Below, in pieces: positions 26,787 to 36,491 of a DNA stretch of 64,000 nt; the stretch's first letter is position 1; each line of letters begins with the position of its first letter. A model generated the notes under the pieces. The model was given only the letters and a program-made list of their open reading frames with translations, did no database searches and was not told the DNA's origin. The DNA comes from Tepidamorphus sp. (GTDB lineage: Bacteria; Pseudomonadota; Alphaproteobacteria; Rhizobiales; Tepidamorphaceae): NCBI GenBank assembly GCA_028280885.1, contig JANQKY010000089.1, forward strand, positions 25,253-89,252, read 5' to 3'. Made by a program: the position numbers and the translations under genes.

Positions 26787-26874
26787 GGCGGAGACAGCAC
26801 CGCCGCAAATCCCGCGACCAATCCATTCGCCCGCCCCGAGACGCCCGCGTCACGAAATGCGATAGAGTAGCCCG

Positions 26875-27687
26875 ATGAATACGCTCGACACCCTCCGCAC
26901 CCTGATGGGCCGCATCCCGGTCCTGGAGCCGGGCCATGTCTGGCTTGCCGGCGCGGGGCCGGGCGATCCGGCCCATGTCACGCTCGACGCCGTCGCGGGC
27001 CTCGCCCAGGCCGACGTGGTGGTGCATGACGCGCTCGTCGATCCCCGCGTGCTGGCGATGGCGCGCGAGGGGGCGGCGCTCGAATTCGCCGGCAAGCGGG
27101 GCGGCCGGCCATCGGCGACCCAGGCTGATATCTCCGAACGCCTTATCGTGCTGGCCCGCCAGGGCAAGCGCGTTTTGCGCCTGAAGGGCGGCGACCCCTT
27201 CGTCTTCGGCCGCGGCGGCGAGGAAGCGCTCAGCCTCACCGAGGCCGGCATCCCGTTCCGCGTCATTCCGGGCATCACGTCGGGCCTGTCCGGGCTGGCG
27301 CTCGCCTCGATCCCGGCAACCGTGCGCGGCATCAACCAGGCGGTGATCCTGGCAACCGGGCACGGCGCCGATACGAATGACGGCCTCGACTGGGCAGCGC
27401 TTGCCGCGACCGGCCAGCCGATCATCCTCTACATGGCGATGAAGACGCTGCCGCAGATCACCCACGCGCTCGTTGCCGGCGGCATGCGGCCCGATATGCC
27501 GGCGGCGATCATCGTGTCGGCCTCGCTCGCCGAGGAGCGGATCCTGATCGCGACCGTTTCCGACATCGCCGACCGGGCCGCCGCCGCCGGCCTCGAACCG
27601 CCGGCAATCGTCGCGATCGGCGAGATCGTCACCGTCCGCGAGCAGCTCATGCGCCTGATCCCGCAAGTCCTGGAGCACGTCTCGTGA
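26875..27687 (+). CDS. cobA: uroporphyrinogen-III C-methyltransferase CobA
   Basis: A 270-residue SUMT that methylates uroporphyrinogen III at C-2 and C-7 to precorrin-2, the entry step to corrins. The SAM-binding start is VWLAGAGPGDPAHVTLDAV (residues about 22-40). [34 protein letters not shown] and the ATGH loop match the family. It has no CysG-type dehydrogenase/chelatase domain. It opens the cobA-cobB-cobT-cobV run; its stop overlaps the cobB start. Confidence 0.96.
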   Translation: MNTLDTLRTLMGRIPVLEPGHVWLAGAGPGDPAHVTLDAVAGLAQADVVVHDALVDPRVLAMAREGAALEFAGKRGGRPSATQADISERLIVLARQGKRVLRLKGGDPFVFGRGGEEALSLTEAGIPFRVIPGITSGLSGLALASIPATVRGINQAVILATGHGADTNDGLDWAALAATGQPIILYMAMKTLPQITHALVAGGMRPDMPAAIIVSASLAEERILIATVSDIADRAAAAGLEPPAIVAIGEIVTVREQLMRLIPQVLEHVS

Positions 27688-29024
27688 GCGCTGCGCCGAC
27701 ATCTGGAACCCCCGGCCTGATGATCGCCGCGCCGCGCTCCGGCTCCGGCAAGACGACGGTGACGCTCGGCCTGATCGCCGCGCTCAGGCGGCGCGGGCTT
27801 ACGGTCAAGACGGCGAAATCCGGCCCCGACTATATCGATCCGGCCTTCCATGCGGCGGCAAGCGGCGAGGCCGGCGTCAATCTGGACAGTTGGGCGATGC
27901 CGCCCGATCTCGTCGCCGACATCGCTTCGCAGGCGGCGGCGGGCGGCGACATCCTGATCGTCGAATCCTCGATGGGCCTGTTCGACGGCATCAACCAGCC
28001 GAAGGGACGGCGCGGCGCCGGCGCCGATCTCGCCGCAAGGCTCGGCCTGCCGGTGCTGCTCGTCCTCGACGTCTCCGGCCAGTCGCAATCGGCCGCAGCC
28101 GTCGCCCATGGCTTCGCGACGCTCGATGCGGATGTGACGGTCGCGGGCGTCATCCCGAACCGCGTCGCCAGTGACCGCCATCTCACCCAGGTCGTCGAAT
28201 CGCTTGACCAGATCGGCCTGCCCGTCGCCGGCAGCCTGATGCGCGACAAGGCCGTCGCCCTGCCCGAACGCCATCTCGGCCTGGTCCAGGCCTCCGAACA
28301 CGGCGACCTTAAGGCGATCCTCGACCGGCTCGCCGATCTCGCCGAGGACCGGCTCGATATCGACGCGATCCTCGCGCTTGCAAGGCCGCTGTCGATCGAG
28401 GCTGCCGACTACGGCCCGGCGATCCGGCCGCCGGGCCAGCGCATCGCGCTTGCGCGGGATGCCGCCTTCACCTTCATCTATCCGCACCTGATCGAAAGCT
28501 GGCGGGCGGTCGGCGCCGAGATCGTGCCGTTTTCCCCGCTTGCCGGCGAGGCGCCACCCGACAGCTGCGATAGCTGCTGGCTGCCCGGCGGCTATCCGGA
28601 ACTGCATGCGGCCAAGCTTGCCGCAGCGGACGGATTTCGCGATGGCCTTAAGGCCTTCGCGGCGACCCGCCCGGTGCATGGCGAGTGCGGCGGCTTCATG
28701 GTGCTCGGCGCGGGGCTGGAGGATGCCGATGGAAACCTGCACGCAATGACCGGCCTCCTGTCGCACGCGACGAGCTTCGCCAAGCGCAAGATGAACTTGG
28801 GCTACCGGCAGGCGACCCTGCGCGGCGCCTGCGCGGCGGGGCCGGCCGGCGCGACCCTGCGCGGCCACGAGTTCCACTACGCTTCCGTGACCGACCCCGG
28901 CCATGACGAGCCGCTCGCCGACATCGCCGACGGCACCGGCAAGGCGATCGGCCCCTCCGGCGGCCGGCGCGGCCCGGTCTCCGGCACCTTCTTCCACGCC
29001 ATCGCAACGGCCGAAACCGGCTGA
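27684..29024 (+). CDS. cobB: hydrogenobyrinic acid a,c-diamide synthase CobB
   Basis: A 446-residue ATP-dependent amidotransferase for side chains a and c. The N-terminal P-loop is IAAPRSGSGKTTVTLGLIAA (residues about 14-33), and KSGPDYIDPAFHAAASG and ESSMGLFDG are family blocks. The C-terminal glutaminase domain carries the nucleophile in VHGECGGFMVLG and the conserved GHEFHYASV. It is 26 bp upstream of cobT. Confidence 0.96.
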   Translation: MSAAPTSGTPGLMIAAPRSGSGKTTVTLGLIAALRRRGLTVKTAKSGPDYIDPAFHAAASGEAGVNLDSWAMPPDLVADIASQAAAGGDILIVESSMGLFDGINQPKGRRGAGADLAARLGLPVLLVLDVSGQSQSAAAVAHGFATLDADVTVAGVIPNRVASDRHLTQVVESLDQIGLPVAGSLMRDKAVALPERHLGLVQASEHGDLKAILDRLADLAEDRLDIDAILALARPLSIEAADYGPAIRPPGQRIALARDAAFTFIYPHLIESWRAVGAEIVPFSPLAGEAPPDSCDSCWLPGGYPELHAAKLAAADGFRDGLKAFAATRPVHGECGGFMVLGAGLEDADGNLHAMTGLLSHATSFAKRKMNLGYRQATLRGACAAGPAGATLRGHEFHYASVTDPGHDEPLADIADGTGKAIGPSGGRRGPVSGTFFHAIATAETG

Positions 29025-29050
29025 CAACGACATCCAAAAACGGAGTTCCG

Positions 29051-30067
29051 ATGCCCCGCTTTCCGTCCCTCGACGCGCTGCGCGCCGCCTGCACCGACCT
29101 GCCCGCCGGCGACGAGACCGCAGCCGGCGCGGTCGCCGAGCGCCAGATGCAGCTCACCAAGCCGCCGGGCAGCCTCGGCCGGCTCGAAACACTCGCCGCC
29201 TGGCTTGCCCGCTGGCAGGGCCGGCCGATGCCGCGGCTCGACCAGGTCGATGTGCTGATCTTCGCCGGCAATCACGGTGTCACGGACCAGGGCGTTTCCG
29301 CCTTTCCGGCAAGCGTCACCGCGCAGATGGTGCTGAATTTCAAGACCGGCGGCGCGGCGATCAATCAGTTGAGCGACACCGCCGGCGCATCGCTCACCGT
29401 CATCCCGCTCGATCTCGACACGCCGACCGCCGATTTCACGATAACGTCCGCCATGGACGACGCGGCCTTCCTCGCCGCCGTCTCGACCGGCTACGAGGCC
29501 GTCTCGGCGGAAGCGGACCTCGTCTGCCTCGGCGAAATGGGGATCGGCAACACAACGGTCGCGGCAGCCCTTGCCGCAGCCCTGTTCGGCGGCGACGGCG
29601 AACACTGGGCCGGCCGCGGCACCGGCGTCGACGATGAGGGGCTTGCCCGCAAGCGCGCGGCGATCGACAAGGCACTCGACCGCCATGCCGATATCCTCGC
29701 CGATCCGCTTCTGGCCGCGCATGCGCTTGGCGGGCGCGAACTCGCCGCGATGTTCGGCGCGGCCCTTGCCGCCCGGCATCACGCCATTCCAGTTCTGCTC
29801 GACGGTTTCGTCTCGACGGCGGCCGCCGCGCCGCTTGCGCGGCTCTGCGACGGCGGTCTCGATCATGCGCTGGTCGCCCATAAATCCGCCGAGGCCGGCC
29901 ATTGGCGGCTTGCCGAGGCATTGGGAAAGCGGCCGCTGCTCGATCTCGACATGCGGCTCGGCGAGGGCTCGGGCGCGGCCGTGGCGGTTCCCGTGCTACA
30001 GGCAGCGGTCGCCTGCCATGCGGGCATGGCGACCTTCGCCGAGGCCGGCGTCGACGACAAGGACTGA
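29051..30067 (+). CDS. cobT: nicotinate-nucleotide:dimethylbenzimidazole phosphoribosyltransferase
   Basis: A 338-residue enzyme making alpha-ribazole phosphate from nicotinate mononucleotide and DMB for the lower ligand. Family blocks include KPPGSLGRLETLAAWLA (residues about 39-55), FAGNHGVTDQGVSAFP, GEMGIGNTTVAAALA and the C-terminal GEGSGAAVAVPVLQAA holding the catalytic glutamate. The name cobT follows Salmonella (Pseudomonas denitrificans calls it cobU); it is not the chelatase CobT. A nicotinate phosphoribosyltransferase making its substrate lies at 44-45 kb. Confidence 0.96.
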   Translation: MPRFPSLDALRAACTDLPAGDETAAGAVAERQMQLTKPPGSLGRLETLAAWLARWQGRPMPRLDQVDVLIFAGNHGVTDQGVSAFPASVTAQMVLNFKTGGAAINQLSDTAGASLTVIPLDLDTPTADFTITSAMDDAAFLAAVSTGYEAVSAEADLVCLGEMGIGNTTVAAALAAALFGGDGEHWAGRGTGVDDEGLARKRAAIDKALDRHADILADPLLAAHALGGRELAAMFGAALAARHHAIPVLLDGFVSTAAAAPLARLCDGGLDHALVAHKSAEAGHWRLAEALGKRPLLDLDMRLGEGSGAAVAVPVLQAAVACHAGMATFAEAGVDDKD

Positions 30068-30074
30068 GCGCAAA

Positions 30075-30830
30075 ATGGCGCAGCGGCTTGCCGAGCTTGT
30101 CCTGGCCTTCGGCTTGCTGACGCGGCTGCCGCTGCCGCGCGCCATGATCCCGGACGAACCGGCCGATCCGGCCGCCGCCGTCTGGGCCTATCCGGTGGCC
30201 GGCGCCGTGGTCGGCGGGCTATCCGCAATCGCCTACGGGCTCGCCGCCTGGATCGGCCTGCCGCCCGGTCTCGCCGGCGTCATCGCGATCGCCGTCCTGG
30301 TGCTCACGACCGGTGCGCTGCACGAGGACGGCCTGGCCGATGCCGCCGACGGTTTCGGCGGCGGGCGGGACCGGGAAGCAAAGCTTGCGATCATGCGCGA
30401 CAGCCGCATCGGCAGCTATGGCGTGATCGCGCTGATCCTGCTGTTTGCGCTGCGCCTCGGCGCCCTTGCCGCGCTGGCCGATTGGGGCGCCGTCGCAGCC
30501 GCTTTGATCGCCGCCGGCGCCCTGTCGCGCGGCGCCCTGCCGCCGCTGATGCATCTGATGCCGCATGCCCGCGCCGACGGGTTGTCGGTGAGCGTCGGGC
30601 GTCCAGACGGCCGGCCCGTCGCCGAAGCGCTTGCCGCGGCCATCCTGTTGGCCTTTCTGGTGCTTTCGCCCGGCGGCGCGCTTGCTGCGATCCTCGTCGT
30701 GGCGCTGTCGACGATCCTCTGCGCCTGGATCGCACACCGCCAGATCGGCGGCCAGACCGGCGATGTTCTCGGCGCAACCGCCATGCTCGCCGAGGCAGCC
30801 GTGCTGTTGGCGCTCGTCGCGATTGCCTGA
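30075..30830 (+). CDS. cobV: adenosylcobinamide-GDP ribazoletransferase CobV (CobS)
   Basis: A 251-residue inner-membrane enzyme joining adenosylcobinamide-GDP and alpha-ribazole (phosphate) to complete cobalamin. The metal-binding signature is EDGLADAADGFGGG with the following REAKLAIMRDSRIGSYG (residues about 83-115). At least five hydrophobic helices surround it, and IGGQTGDVLGAT is a second conserved block. The start codon is 8 bp after the cobT stop. It is the last gene of the cobalamin region. Confidence 0.95.
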   Translation: MAQRLAELVLAFGLLTRLPLPRAMIPDEPADPAAAVWAYPVAGAVVGGLSAIAYGLAAWIGLPPGLAGVIAIAVLVLTTGALHEDGLADAADGFGGGRDREAKLAIMRDSRIGSYGVIALILLFALRLGALAALADWGAVAAALIAAGALSRGALPPLMHLMPHARADGLSVSVGRPDGRPVAEALAAAILLAFLVLSPGGALAAILVVALSTILCAWIAHRQIGGQTGDVLGATAMLAEAAVLLALVAIA

Positions 30831-30857
30831 CGCGATCCCGTTTGAGGCGCGCAAAGA

Positions 30858-30881
30858 AGGAGCGACCCGAAGGCCGCTCCT
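30858..30881 (-). terminator. intrinsic terminator between cobV and the protease gene
   Basis: A 7-bp stem (AGGAGCG / CGCTCCT) with a 10-nt loop; on the minus strand it is followed by TCTTT. It lies between two convergent genes, 26 bp past the protease stop codon and 27 bp past cobV, so it can serve both. Confidence 0.65.
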
Positions 30882-30906
30882 CGATCTTGCGGTGTGGTGA
30901 ACCCGG

Positions 30907-31854
30907 CTACTTCCGTCTCTTCTTCCAGTCGTCCAGGTTTTTCTTCACGTATTTGGTAATCCGGGTGCCGTGGTTGTTGTTGTCGAAGGGCGGGCCGTTA
31001 TAGGTGCCGTAGGCGTGCACTGCGATGCTGCACTGGCCGCAACCCGGCTTCTTGTAGTAGACGGCCGAGCCGCTCATACCCCCGAAGGTATCGTTCTGGT
31101 AGAACACGCGGCGGACCTGCGAGACCGTCACCTTGCCCTTGCTCTTCCATTGCGTCCGCGGCTTGTCGCCCGGATAACCGGCGATGGTGATCTTCCGGCC
31201 TTTCAAAGATTTCGACGTCGAGAAATAGCCGAACCAGCCGGTCTTCTTGCCGACATTGCACTTCAACTTGATCGCGCCGTAGTCATAATCGTCCAAGCCG
31301 TTTTGGGTCCAGCCGACCACCGAATAGAGGTTCTTGGCCTTGCACGACCCGTACGGCGCGCTCGACCCGGTGTAACCCGGATACATCTTGAACGTCTTGT
31401 AGTTGTACCAGCCGGCGTTGTTTTGATAGCCGTAGACACAGTGGCCGGCGGTCGCCACGGTGTTCCTGTTGATCATCCAGCCGGTGCAGCGCGAGGAGCC
31501 TTCGGGCGTTTCGAACAGGATCAGCACGACGGCCCGGTAGGGATATTTGGTGGTCTTCTTGACCAGCTTTCGCTCATCCGGCCCGATGATCGAGTTCGGT
31601 CCGATCGGGATCGCGTCGAGCAAAGCCGATGCCTCGTCGCCGGAAAGCGTCCGCGACAGGGCCGCGGATATGTCGGACGTATAGTCCTTGCCCTTGAAGC
31701 CCTTTGAAACGCGGCTGTTGCCGCCGAAGGATTCGGCTTTAAAGGACGTACCGCGCGCCGAGATCGGCGTATGCGCGTCGCTCGCCAGTGCCGCGACGGG
31801 CGCAGCCAGAAGCGCGGCGCCGAGCGCCGCTGCGAATGTCTTTGCTGTCATCAT
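30907..31854 (-). CDS. secreted V8-like/trypsin-like serine protease
   Basis: A 315-residue protein. Residues 1-25 form a signal peptide (AALLAAPVAALASDA). The peptidase S1 domain runs from about residue 100 to 300, with the catalytic triad in TVATAGHCVYG (His), LDDYDYGAIKL (Asp) and TFGGMSGSAVYY (Ser). The GMSGSA form resembles glutamyl endopeptidase-like trypsin families rather than GDSGGP trypsins. At least six cysteines suggest disulfides, and the tail is very basic (KKNLDDWKKRRK). The region between signal peptide and domain may be a propeptide. It is divergent from the lytic transglycosylase gene. Confidence 0.88.
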   Translation of the reverse strand: MMTAKTFAAALGAALLAAPVAALASDAHTPISARGTSFKAESFGGNSRVSKGFKGKDYTSDISAALSRTLSGDEASALLDAIPIGPNSIIGPDERKLVKKTTKYPYRAVVLILFETPEGSSRCTGWMINRNTVATAGHCVYGYQNNAGWYNYKTFKMYPGYTGSSAPYGSCKAKNLYSVVGWTQNGLDDYDYGAIKLKCNVGKKTGWFGYFSTSKSLKGRKITIAGYPGDKPRTQWKSKGKVTVSQVRRVFYQNDTFGGMSGSAVYYKKPGCGQCSIAVHAYGTYNGPPFDNNNHGTRITKYVKKNLDDWKKRRK

Positions 31855-32127
31855 TTGCCCTTTCAAGGGTGCTCCGGATATCGGCGATCCGGCCATCTTG
31901 TCGTCGTTGTCGTGCCCGCGCTCTGAAATGCGCGTCGACACATGGCAATTTGTGCGCCCTGACCTCAGTTCTGTCAACAACGCCGACTTCACAATGGGCC
32001 TTCGATCGTGAACCGATCCTGAATGGGCGACGCCGCGGAAGCCGCCTTGAAACCGACACCGGCTAATCGCAAAGTGACGCTGAAAGCGATTCGGCCCCTT
32101 TTCGATGATCAGAGGAACGCAAAGCCC

Positions 32128-33363
32128 ATGATCCGGACGCTCGTCGCCCGCAAACCGGTCTTCCCGCGCCTGAAAACCATCGCACCCACCCTGATGGCGC
32201 TCGCGGGTCTTCTCATGACGGCCGCCAGCGCCCAGGCGGCAAGCTGCCACGGCGGGGCGACATTCGCGCAGTGGCTTCAGGGCGTGAAGGCCGACGCCGC
32301 CGCGCAAGGCGTCTCACAGGGCACCATCAACGCGGCGCTCAACTCGGTGCGCTACGATCCTGCCGTCGTCAAGCGCGACCGCGGCCAGGGCGTCTTTTCG
32401 CAGAGCTTCCTGCAGTTCTCCGACCGCATGGTCAATCAGTACCGGCTCGACCACGGCCGCAGGCATCTGGCCAATAAGAAGGCGATGTTCGACCGCATCC
32501 AGCAGCAATACGGCGTGCCGGGGCCGGTGCTCGTCGCGTTCTGGGCGCTGGAGACCGATTTCGGCGCCAATACCGGCGACTTCCCGACGCTGACGGCGCT
32601 CGCCTCGCTCGCCTATGACTGCCGCCGACCGGATCTCTTCCGCGAGCAGTTGATCGCAGCCCTGAAGATCATCGAACGCGGCGACCTGACGGCCGCGCAG
32701 ATGCGCGGCGCCTGGGCCGGCGAACTCGGCCAGACCCAGTTCCTGCCGAAGGACTATTACGAGACCGCCGTCGATTTCGACGGTTCTGGCAGGCGCGACC
32801 TGATCGGCAGTTCCGCCGACGCGCTCGCCTCCTCCGCCGCGCTCTTGCGCAAACACGGCTGGCGGCCGAACGAGCCCTGGCTCCAGGAAGTTCGCGCGCC
32901 GGGCTCGATTCCTTGGGACCAGGCCGATATCGCGATCCAGCACCCGCGCTCCTACTGGGCGCGTCAGGGCGTCACCCGCATCGACGGATCGGCGCTGCCG
33001 GCAGACGGGCTTCCCGCCTCGCTGCTCCTGCCGATGGGCCGCACCGGCCCGGCTTTCCTCGCCTATCCCAATTTCCAGGTCTATCTGCAATGGAACCGCT
33101 CGCTGGTCTACGCGACGACGGCGGCCTATCTGGCGACCCGGCTTGCCGGCGAGCCGAAGGTAACCCGCGGCAACGCGGCAGCGCTGAGCCGGGCCCAGAT
33201 CATCGCGCTGCAGAAGGCGCTGGTGGCGCGCGGCTACAATGTCGGCAAGGTCGACGGCATCCTGGGCAAGAACACGCGGGCGGCCGTCAAGGCGGTGCAG
33301 GCGCAGCTCGGCCTGCCGGCGGATTCCTATCCGACCGCCGACCTGATCCAGCGGCTGCAATAG
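32128..33363 (+). CDS. lytic murein transglycosylase (MltB family) with peptidoglycan-binding domain
   Basis: A 411-residue secreted enzyme cleaving the MurNAc-GlcNAc bond in peptidoglycan. The N-terminal hydrophobic segment (residues about 20-38, ending TAASAQAA) is a signal peptide. The catalytic SLT_3 domain follows, with the glutamate in FWALETDFGANTG and the GELGQTQFLPKDYY block. Residues about 345-410 are a PG_binding_1 domain (RAQIIALQKALVARGYNVGK, then GILGKNTRAAVKAVQ). The ATG at 32128 is preferred; 35 more codons are open upstream but lack signal-peptide character. Confidence 0.92.
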   Translation: MIRTLVARKPVFPRLKTIAPTLMALAGLLMTAASAQAASCHGGATFAQWLQGVKADAAAQGVSQGTINAALNSVRYDPAVVKRDRGQGVFSQSFLQFSDRMVNQYRLDHGRRHLANKKAMFDRIQQQYGVPGPVLVAFWALETDFGANTGDFPTLTALASLAYDCRRPDLFREQLIAALKIIERGDLTAAQMRGAWAGELGQTQFLPKDYYETAVDFDGSGRRDLIGSSADALASSAALLRKHGWRPNEPWLQEVRAPGSIPWDQADIAIQHPRSYWARQGVTRIDGSALPADGLPASLLLPMGRTGPAFLAYPNFQVYLQWNRSLVYATTAAYLATRLAGEPKVTRGNAAALSRAQIIALQKALVARGYNVGKVDGILGKNTRAAVKAVQAQLGLPADSYPTADLIQRLQ

Positions 33364-33370
33364 ACGTCGC

Positions 33371-33826
33371 TCAAACGACGATATTGAGACGGGTGCCGGT
33401 TGCCGATTGCGGCTCGGGCGCGGCCTGCCCGGCCGAACCGCCTCCGCGGTCGCTCAGCGACCCGCCGAGGACCACGGCCGGCCCGTGCAGGTCGTGCGGA
33501 TTTCGCCGGGCCTCGAGACCGGCCTCCTGCGCCTCCTCGATCACCTTTTCGATGAATTTCGACGGATCGTTCCGGTCGAGCTGTTCCTGCTTGACCGGAT
33601 CGTTGCGCGGATTGCGCGGGTCGATGTTCTTCTTGGCCAGATGCTCGTCGCACCCGCTGGTGCAGACAAATCCGTTGACGACCTTGAACACGACGGACCC
33701 CGGCAAACGCGCTTGGCGCCACGCGGCAAGCAAACCGATACTGGGTTTGAGAGCTAAGCCGGTTTGCCTTAACGCTTCCTTGCAACGCGCGATCGCCCGG
33801 CCGCATTCGTGGCCTTGGCAGGTCAA
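33371..33826 (-). CDS. hypothetical Cys-containing protein
   Basis: A frame of up to 151 codons that I do not recognise. The central part (VVNGFVCTSGCDEHLAKKNI then DPRNPRNDPVKQEQLDRNDP) looks like genuine protein, with a C-x3-C pair and a charged helix. The last 40 residues are Gly/Ser/Ala-rich. The only upstream start for the full frame is TTG, so translation may begin later, for example at the GTG before FKVVNGF, giving about 105 residues. It follows the DUF3179 gene by 11 bp on the same strand, which supports it weakly. Confidence 0.45.
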   Translation of the reverse strand: MTCQGHECGRAIARCKEALRQTGLALKPSIGLLAAWRQARLPGSVVFKVVNGFVCTSGCDEHLAKKNIDPRNPRNDPVKQEQLDRNDPSKFIEKVIEEAQEAGLEARRNPHDLHGPAVVLGGSLSDRGGGSAGQAAPEPQSATGTRLNIVV

Positions 33827-33837
33827 ATCTGCGTGAG

Positions 33838-34863
33838 CTACCGCCTGACGGTCAGCGGCGTCAGCCCGGCCGCCGTCAGCACCGGGGTCTCGGGATGGAA
33901 CGCGAAGACGACGAAGCCGAAGGTAACGTCGTGCACCACCGGTTCGCCCGTTTCCGCGTCGACCACGTCGACGGCGCCGACATCGCGGCCGTTGCGGATC
34001 ATCGAGGAATCGAGCGCCGAGGCGACACCTTCGCGCCAGGAGAATTCCAGCCCGTCGGTCTCGAGCGTGCCCTGCTCGCGCAGATGCGACATCTCCACCG
34101 CGGTGATCTCGCCGTCATGCCGCACCACGATCACCCGGGCCATCGGTTCGATTTCTTCCGGCAGATCGCCCTTGAACAGCGAATAGGGCGCAGCGCGCGT
34201 GTCATACTGGGCGTAGGGGTTGCGGCCATAGGAACGGGCGGCCGGATCGTTCGGCACCAGCACCGCGCCGTCCGGATGGCGCTCCTTGAAATCGGCAAAG
34301 GCGACGACCCGCGACGGGATCATATCAAGCTCGGTGCCAGCCATCTCGCCAACGATGCCCGATCCGGTGAACTGCTGCCACCAGGTCTCCGTCTGGCGGT
34401 CATACATGACGAGATCGGACTTGCGCAAAAGCCCGGTCGTGCCGAAATCGAGGACGCGGCCATCGACCGTGCGGTCGAACACGATCGAGGCGTTGCAGAG
34501 CGGGCAATAGGTCACCGCCACGGGCTTGCCCGCGATCGTGTCGTTGACGATCTCGTGCCAGGTCAGCACGCTCAGCGGATAGGCCCGCGCGACACCGTCG
34601 ATGACCAGCGCGATCACCGGCTCCCGGTCGGCATAGTCGGCGTTCTCCGCCACCGGCTTGAACATCGGTTCGTCGATCGAGGGAATGCCGTCGCGCGGCG
34701 GCCCGCCGGACAGGATCTCCTCGAACGGCACCTCGGATTTGGAGAAATCGGTCTTCCAGCCGTGCCCCTGCCAGAGCTTGGGCGACGCCTGGAGGCCCGA
34801 CGCGAACCCGACGATCGCCAGAAGGGCGGCACAAACGGCGACAGCATTGCGGATAGGGGTCAT
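33838..34863 (-). CDS. DUF3179 domain-containing secreted protein
   Basis: A 341-residue protein with a signal peptide (residues 1-27, hydrophobic VAVCAALLAIVGFASGLQAS). The rest is a DUF3179 domain, with its hallmark REPVIALVIDGVARAYPLSV, HEIVNDTIAGKPVAVTYCPL and CNASIVFDRTVDG. The C-P-L-C pair is invariant in this family and could bind metal or form a redox disulfide; function is unknown. The start at 34863 is chosen because GGGAGG precedes it by 7 bases. Confidence 0.9.
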   Translation of the reverse strand: MTPIRNAVAVCAALLAIVGFASGLQASPKLWQGHGWKTDFSKSEVPFEEILSGGPPRDGIPSIDEPMFKPVAENADYADREPVIALVIDGVARAYPLSVLTWHEIVNDTIAGKPVAVTYCPLCNASIVFDRTVDGRVLDFGTTGLLRKSDLVMYDRQTETWWQQFTGSGIVGEMAGTELDMIPSRVVAFADFKERHPDGAVLVPNDPAARSYGRNPYAQYDTRAAPYSLFKGDLPEEIEPMARVIVVRHDGEITAVEMSHLREQGTLETDGLEFSWREGVASALDSSMIRNGRDVGAVDVVDAETGEPVVHDVTFGFVVFAFHPETPVLTAAGLTPLTVRR

Positions 34864-35407
34864 TCGGCGTTCCTCCCAAACGGCCTTAGCGGGCGGGCCC
34901 TGCTTAGCGGGCCCTGCGCGCATCGATGGCATGGCGTCCAGAATGACCGCTCCGCGCGGTCACGGACCAATCACTCTCGGGTGATGCCCGCCTCCGTCCG
35001 GTTCAGCGGGAACGACAGGGCGCACGCCTCCCGGTCGTCATCCCGGAATTCGCCATAGCGAATATCCGGGATCGGAGAACCGGGAGCGCCCGCAACAACG
35101 TGTCTTGATTGGCCCATCAGAGAAATTTTCGCAAAATGATTGACGTACCTCATTTTCCGATTTAGGTATGCTGACGGAAGATCAAACCGGCGAAGGAGCC
35201 GGCTTTGAAAAATCCAGTCTGCGCCGGAAGAATGACGCTGTGACACGCACCGAGCCTTGATTTGAGGTGCGTAACTCAAAATTGAAGCAGAGTACCGGCC
35301 AGCACATACGGTCGGCTGGAATGCCGAATACCGGGAATAACGCCGCGCTTTCGGACCGCAAATCGGTCGTCGTTGATAATGAAGGCGCGCTCAAGGGAGG
35401 AACCGCA
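34864..35407. other. intergenic region with repeats upstream of xylF
   Basis: This 544-bp gap separates the divergent DUF3179 and xylF genes. It holds CCGGTTCAGCGGG (34998-35010, also seen at the head of both long REP-B copies) and a REP-A half copy at 35036-35084. It also has an AT-richer stretch with TTGACG at 35140 that could be a -35 box, and a hairpin CCGGC-6 nt-GCCGG at 35189-35204 in what would be the xylF leader. No gene is supported. Confidence 0.55.
35036..35084. repeat. REP-A repeat, left half
   Basis: CGTCATCCCGGAATTCGC, a 4-nt loop, GCGAATATCCGGGATCGG and then AGAACCGGG. It is a clean left hairpin without the right half, upstream of the xylF promoter region. Confidence 0.8.
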
Positions 35408-36448
35408 ATGAAAACCTATCTGCTGCCGGCAGCCGTCGCGCTTGCCACCATCGCAGGGGCCGCAACCGCCAGCGCCGACGACAAGACGGTCGGCGTGTCC
35501 TGGTCGAACTTCCAGGAAGAGCGCTGGAAGACCGACGAGGCGGCGATCAAGAAGGCGCTCGATGCCGCCGGCGCCAAATATATCTCCGCCGACGCGCAAT
35601 CCTCGGCTGCCAAGCAGCTCACCGATATCGAAAGCCTGATCGCCCAGGGCGCGGACGCGCTGATCATCCTCGCCCAGGATTCCGACGCGATCGGCCCGGC
35701 CGTCCAGCAGGCGACCGACGAGGGCATTCCCGTCGTCGGCTATGACCGGCTGATCGAGAACCCGGACGTCTTCTACATCACCTTCGACAACAAGGAAGTC
35801 GGCCGCATGCAGGCCCGCGCCGTGCAGGAGGCGATGCCGGAGGGCAACTATGCCTTCATCAAGGGCTCGGCCGCCGACCCGAATGCCGATTTCCTGTTCT
35901 CCGGCCAGATGGAAGTGCTGACGGAGGCGATGGACGCCGGCAAGATCAAGAATGTCGGCGAGGCCTATACCGATGGCTGGCTGCCCGCCAACGCCCAGAA
36001 GAACATGGAGCAGATCCTGACCGCCAACGACAACAAGGTCGATGCGGTGGTCGCCTCCAATGACGGCACGGCCGGCGGCGTCGTCGCGGCGCTCGCCTCG
36101 CAGGGGCTCGACGGCTCGGTGCCGGTCTCCGGCCAGGACGGTGACCATGCCGCGCTCAACCGCGTGGCGCTCGGCACGCAGACCGTGTCGGTCTGGAAGG
36201 ATGCCCGCGATCTCGGCAAGAACGCCGCCGAAATCGCCGTACAGCTCGCCGACGGCAAGGCGATGGACGAGGTCGACGGCGCGGTGAAGTTCTCCGGCGG
36301 TCCGAAGGGCGTCGAGATGACCTCGATCTTCCTGAAGCCCGTCCCCGTCACCCGCGACAACCTGAACGTCGTCGTCGATGCCGGCTGGGTGCCGCTCGAG
36401 GTCGTCTGCCAGGGCGTCGAAAAGGGCGCGCTCGCTCTCTGCGACTGA
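35408..36448 (+). CDS. xylF: xylose-type ABC transporter substrate-binding protein XylF
   Basis: A 346-residue periplasmic protein with a signal peptide (residues 1-24, ending TASADD) and a type I periplasmic-binding fold of the XylF/RbsB group. Matching blocks are [60 protein letters not shown] and [20 protein letters not shown] with VPVSGQDGD. The sugar is probably D-xylose, though other pentoses are possible. AGGGAGGAACCGCA precedes the ATG. It is the first gene of the transporter operon; a strong hairpin separates it from xylH. Confidence 0.92.
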   Translation: MKTYLLPAAVALATIAGAATASADDKTVGVSWSNFQEERWKTDEAAIKKALDAAGAKYISADAQSSAAKQLTDIESLIAQGADALIILAQDSDAIGPAVQQATDEGIPVVGYDRLIENPDVFYITFDNKEVGRMQARAVQEAMPEGNYAFIKGSAADPNADFLFSGQMEVLTEAMDAGKIKNVGEAYTDGWLPANAQKNMEQILTANDNKVDAVVASNDGTAGGVVAALASQGLDGSVPVSGQDGDHAALNRVALGTQTVSVWKDARDLGKNAAEIAVQLADGKAMDEVDGAVKFSGGPKGVEMTSIFLKPVPVTRDNLNVVVDAGWVPLEVVCQGVEKGALALCD

Positions 36449-36461
36449 GCAAACGGAACAC

Positions 36462-36491
36462 CCGCAGCCCGGGCTTTTCGCCCGGCTGCGG
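36462..36491 (+). terminator. hairpin in the xylF-xylH intergenic region
   Basis: CCGCAGCC(C)GGGC-TTTTC-GCCCGGCTGCGG forms a 12-bp stem with a single bulged C, starting 13 bp after the xylF stop. No T-run follows the stem, so it fits a partial terminator or 3' mRNA stabiliser that lets the binding protein be made in excess over the membrane parts. Confidence 0.65.

Noticed and set aside
21927..26874. Repeat arrays at 22 and 26.6 kb considered as CRISPR
   Set aside because: Repeats differ in length, orientation and spacing and have no regular spacers; no cas gene is present.
31855..32307. N-terminal extension of the serine protease frame
   Set aside because: It would overlap the divergent transglycosylase gene; the signal peptide begins at 31854.
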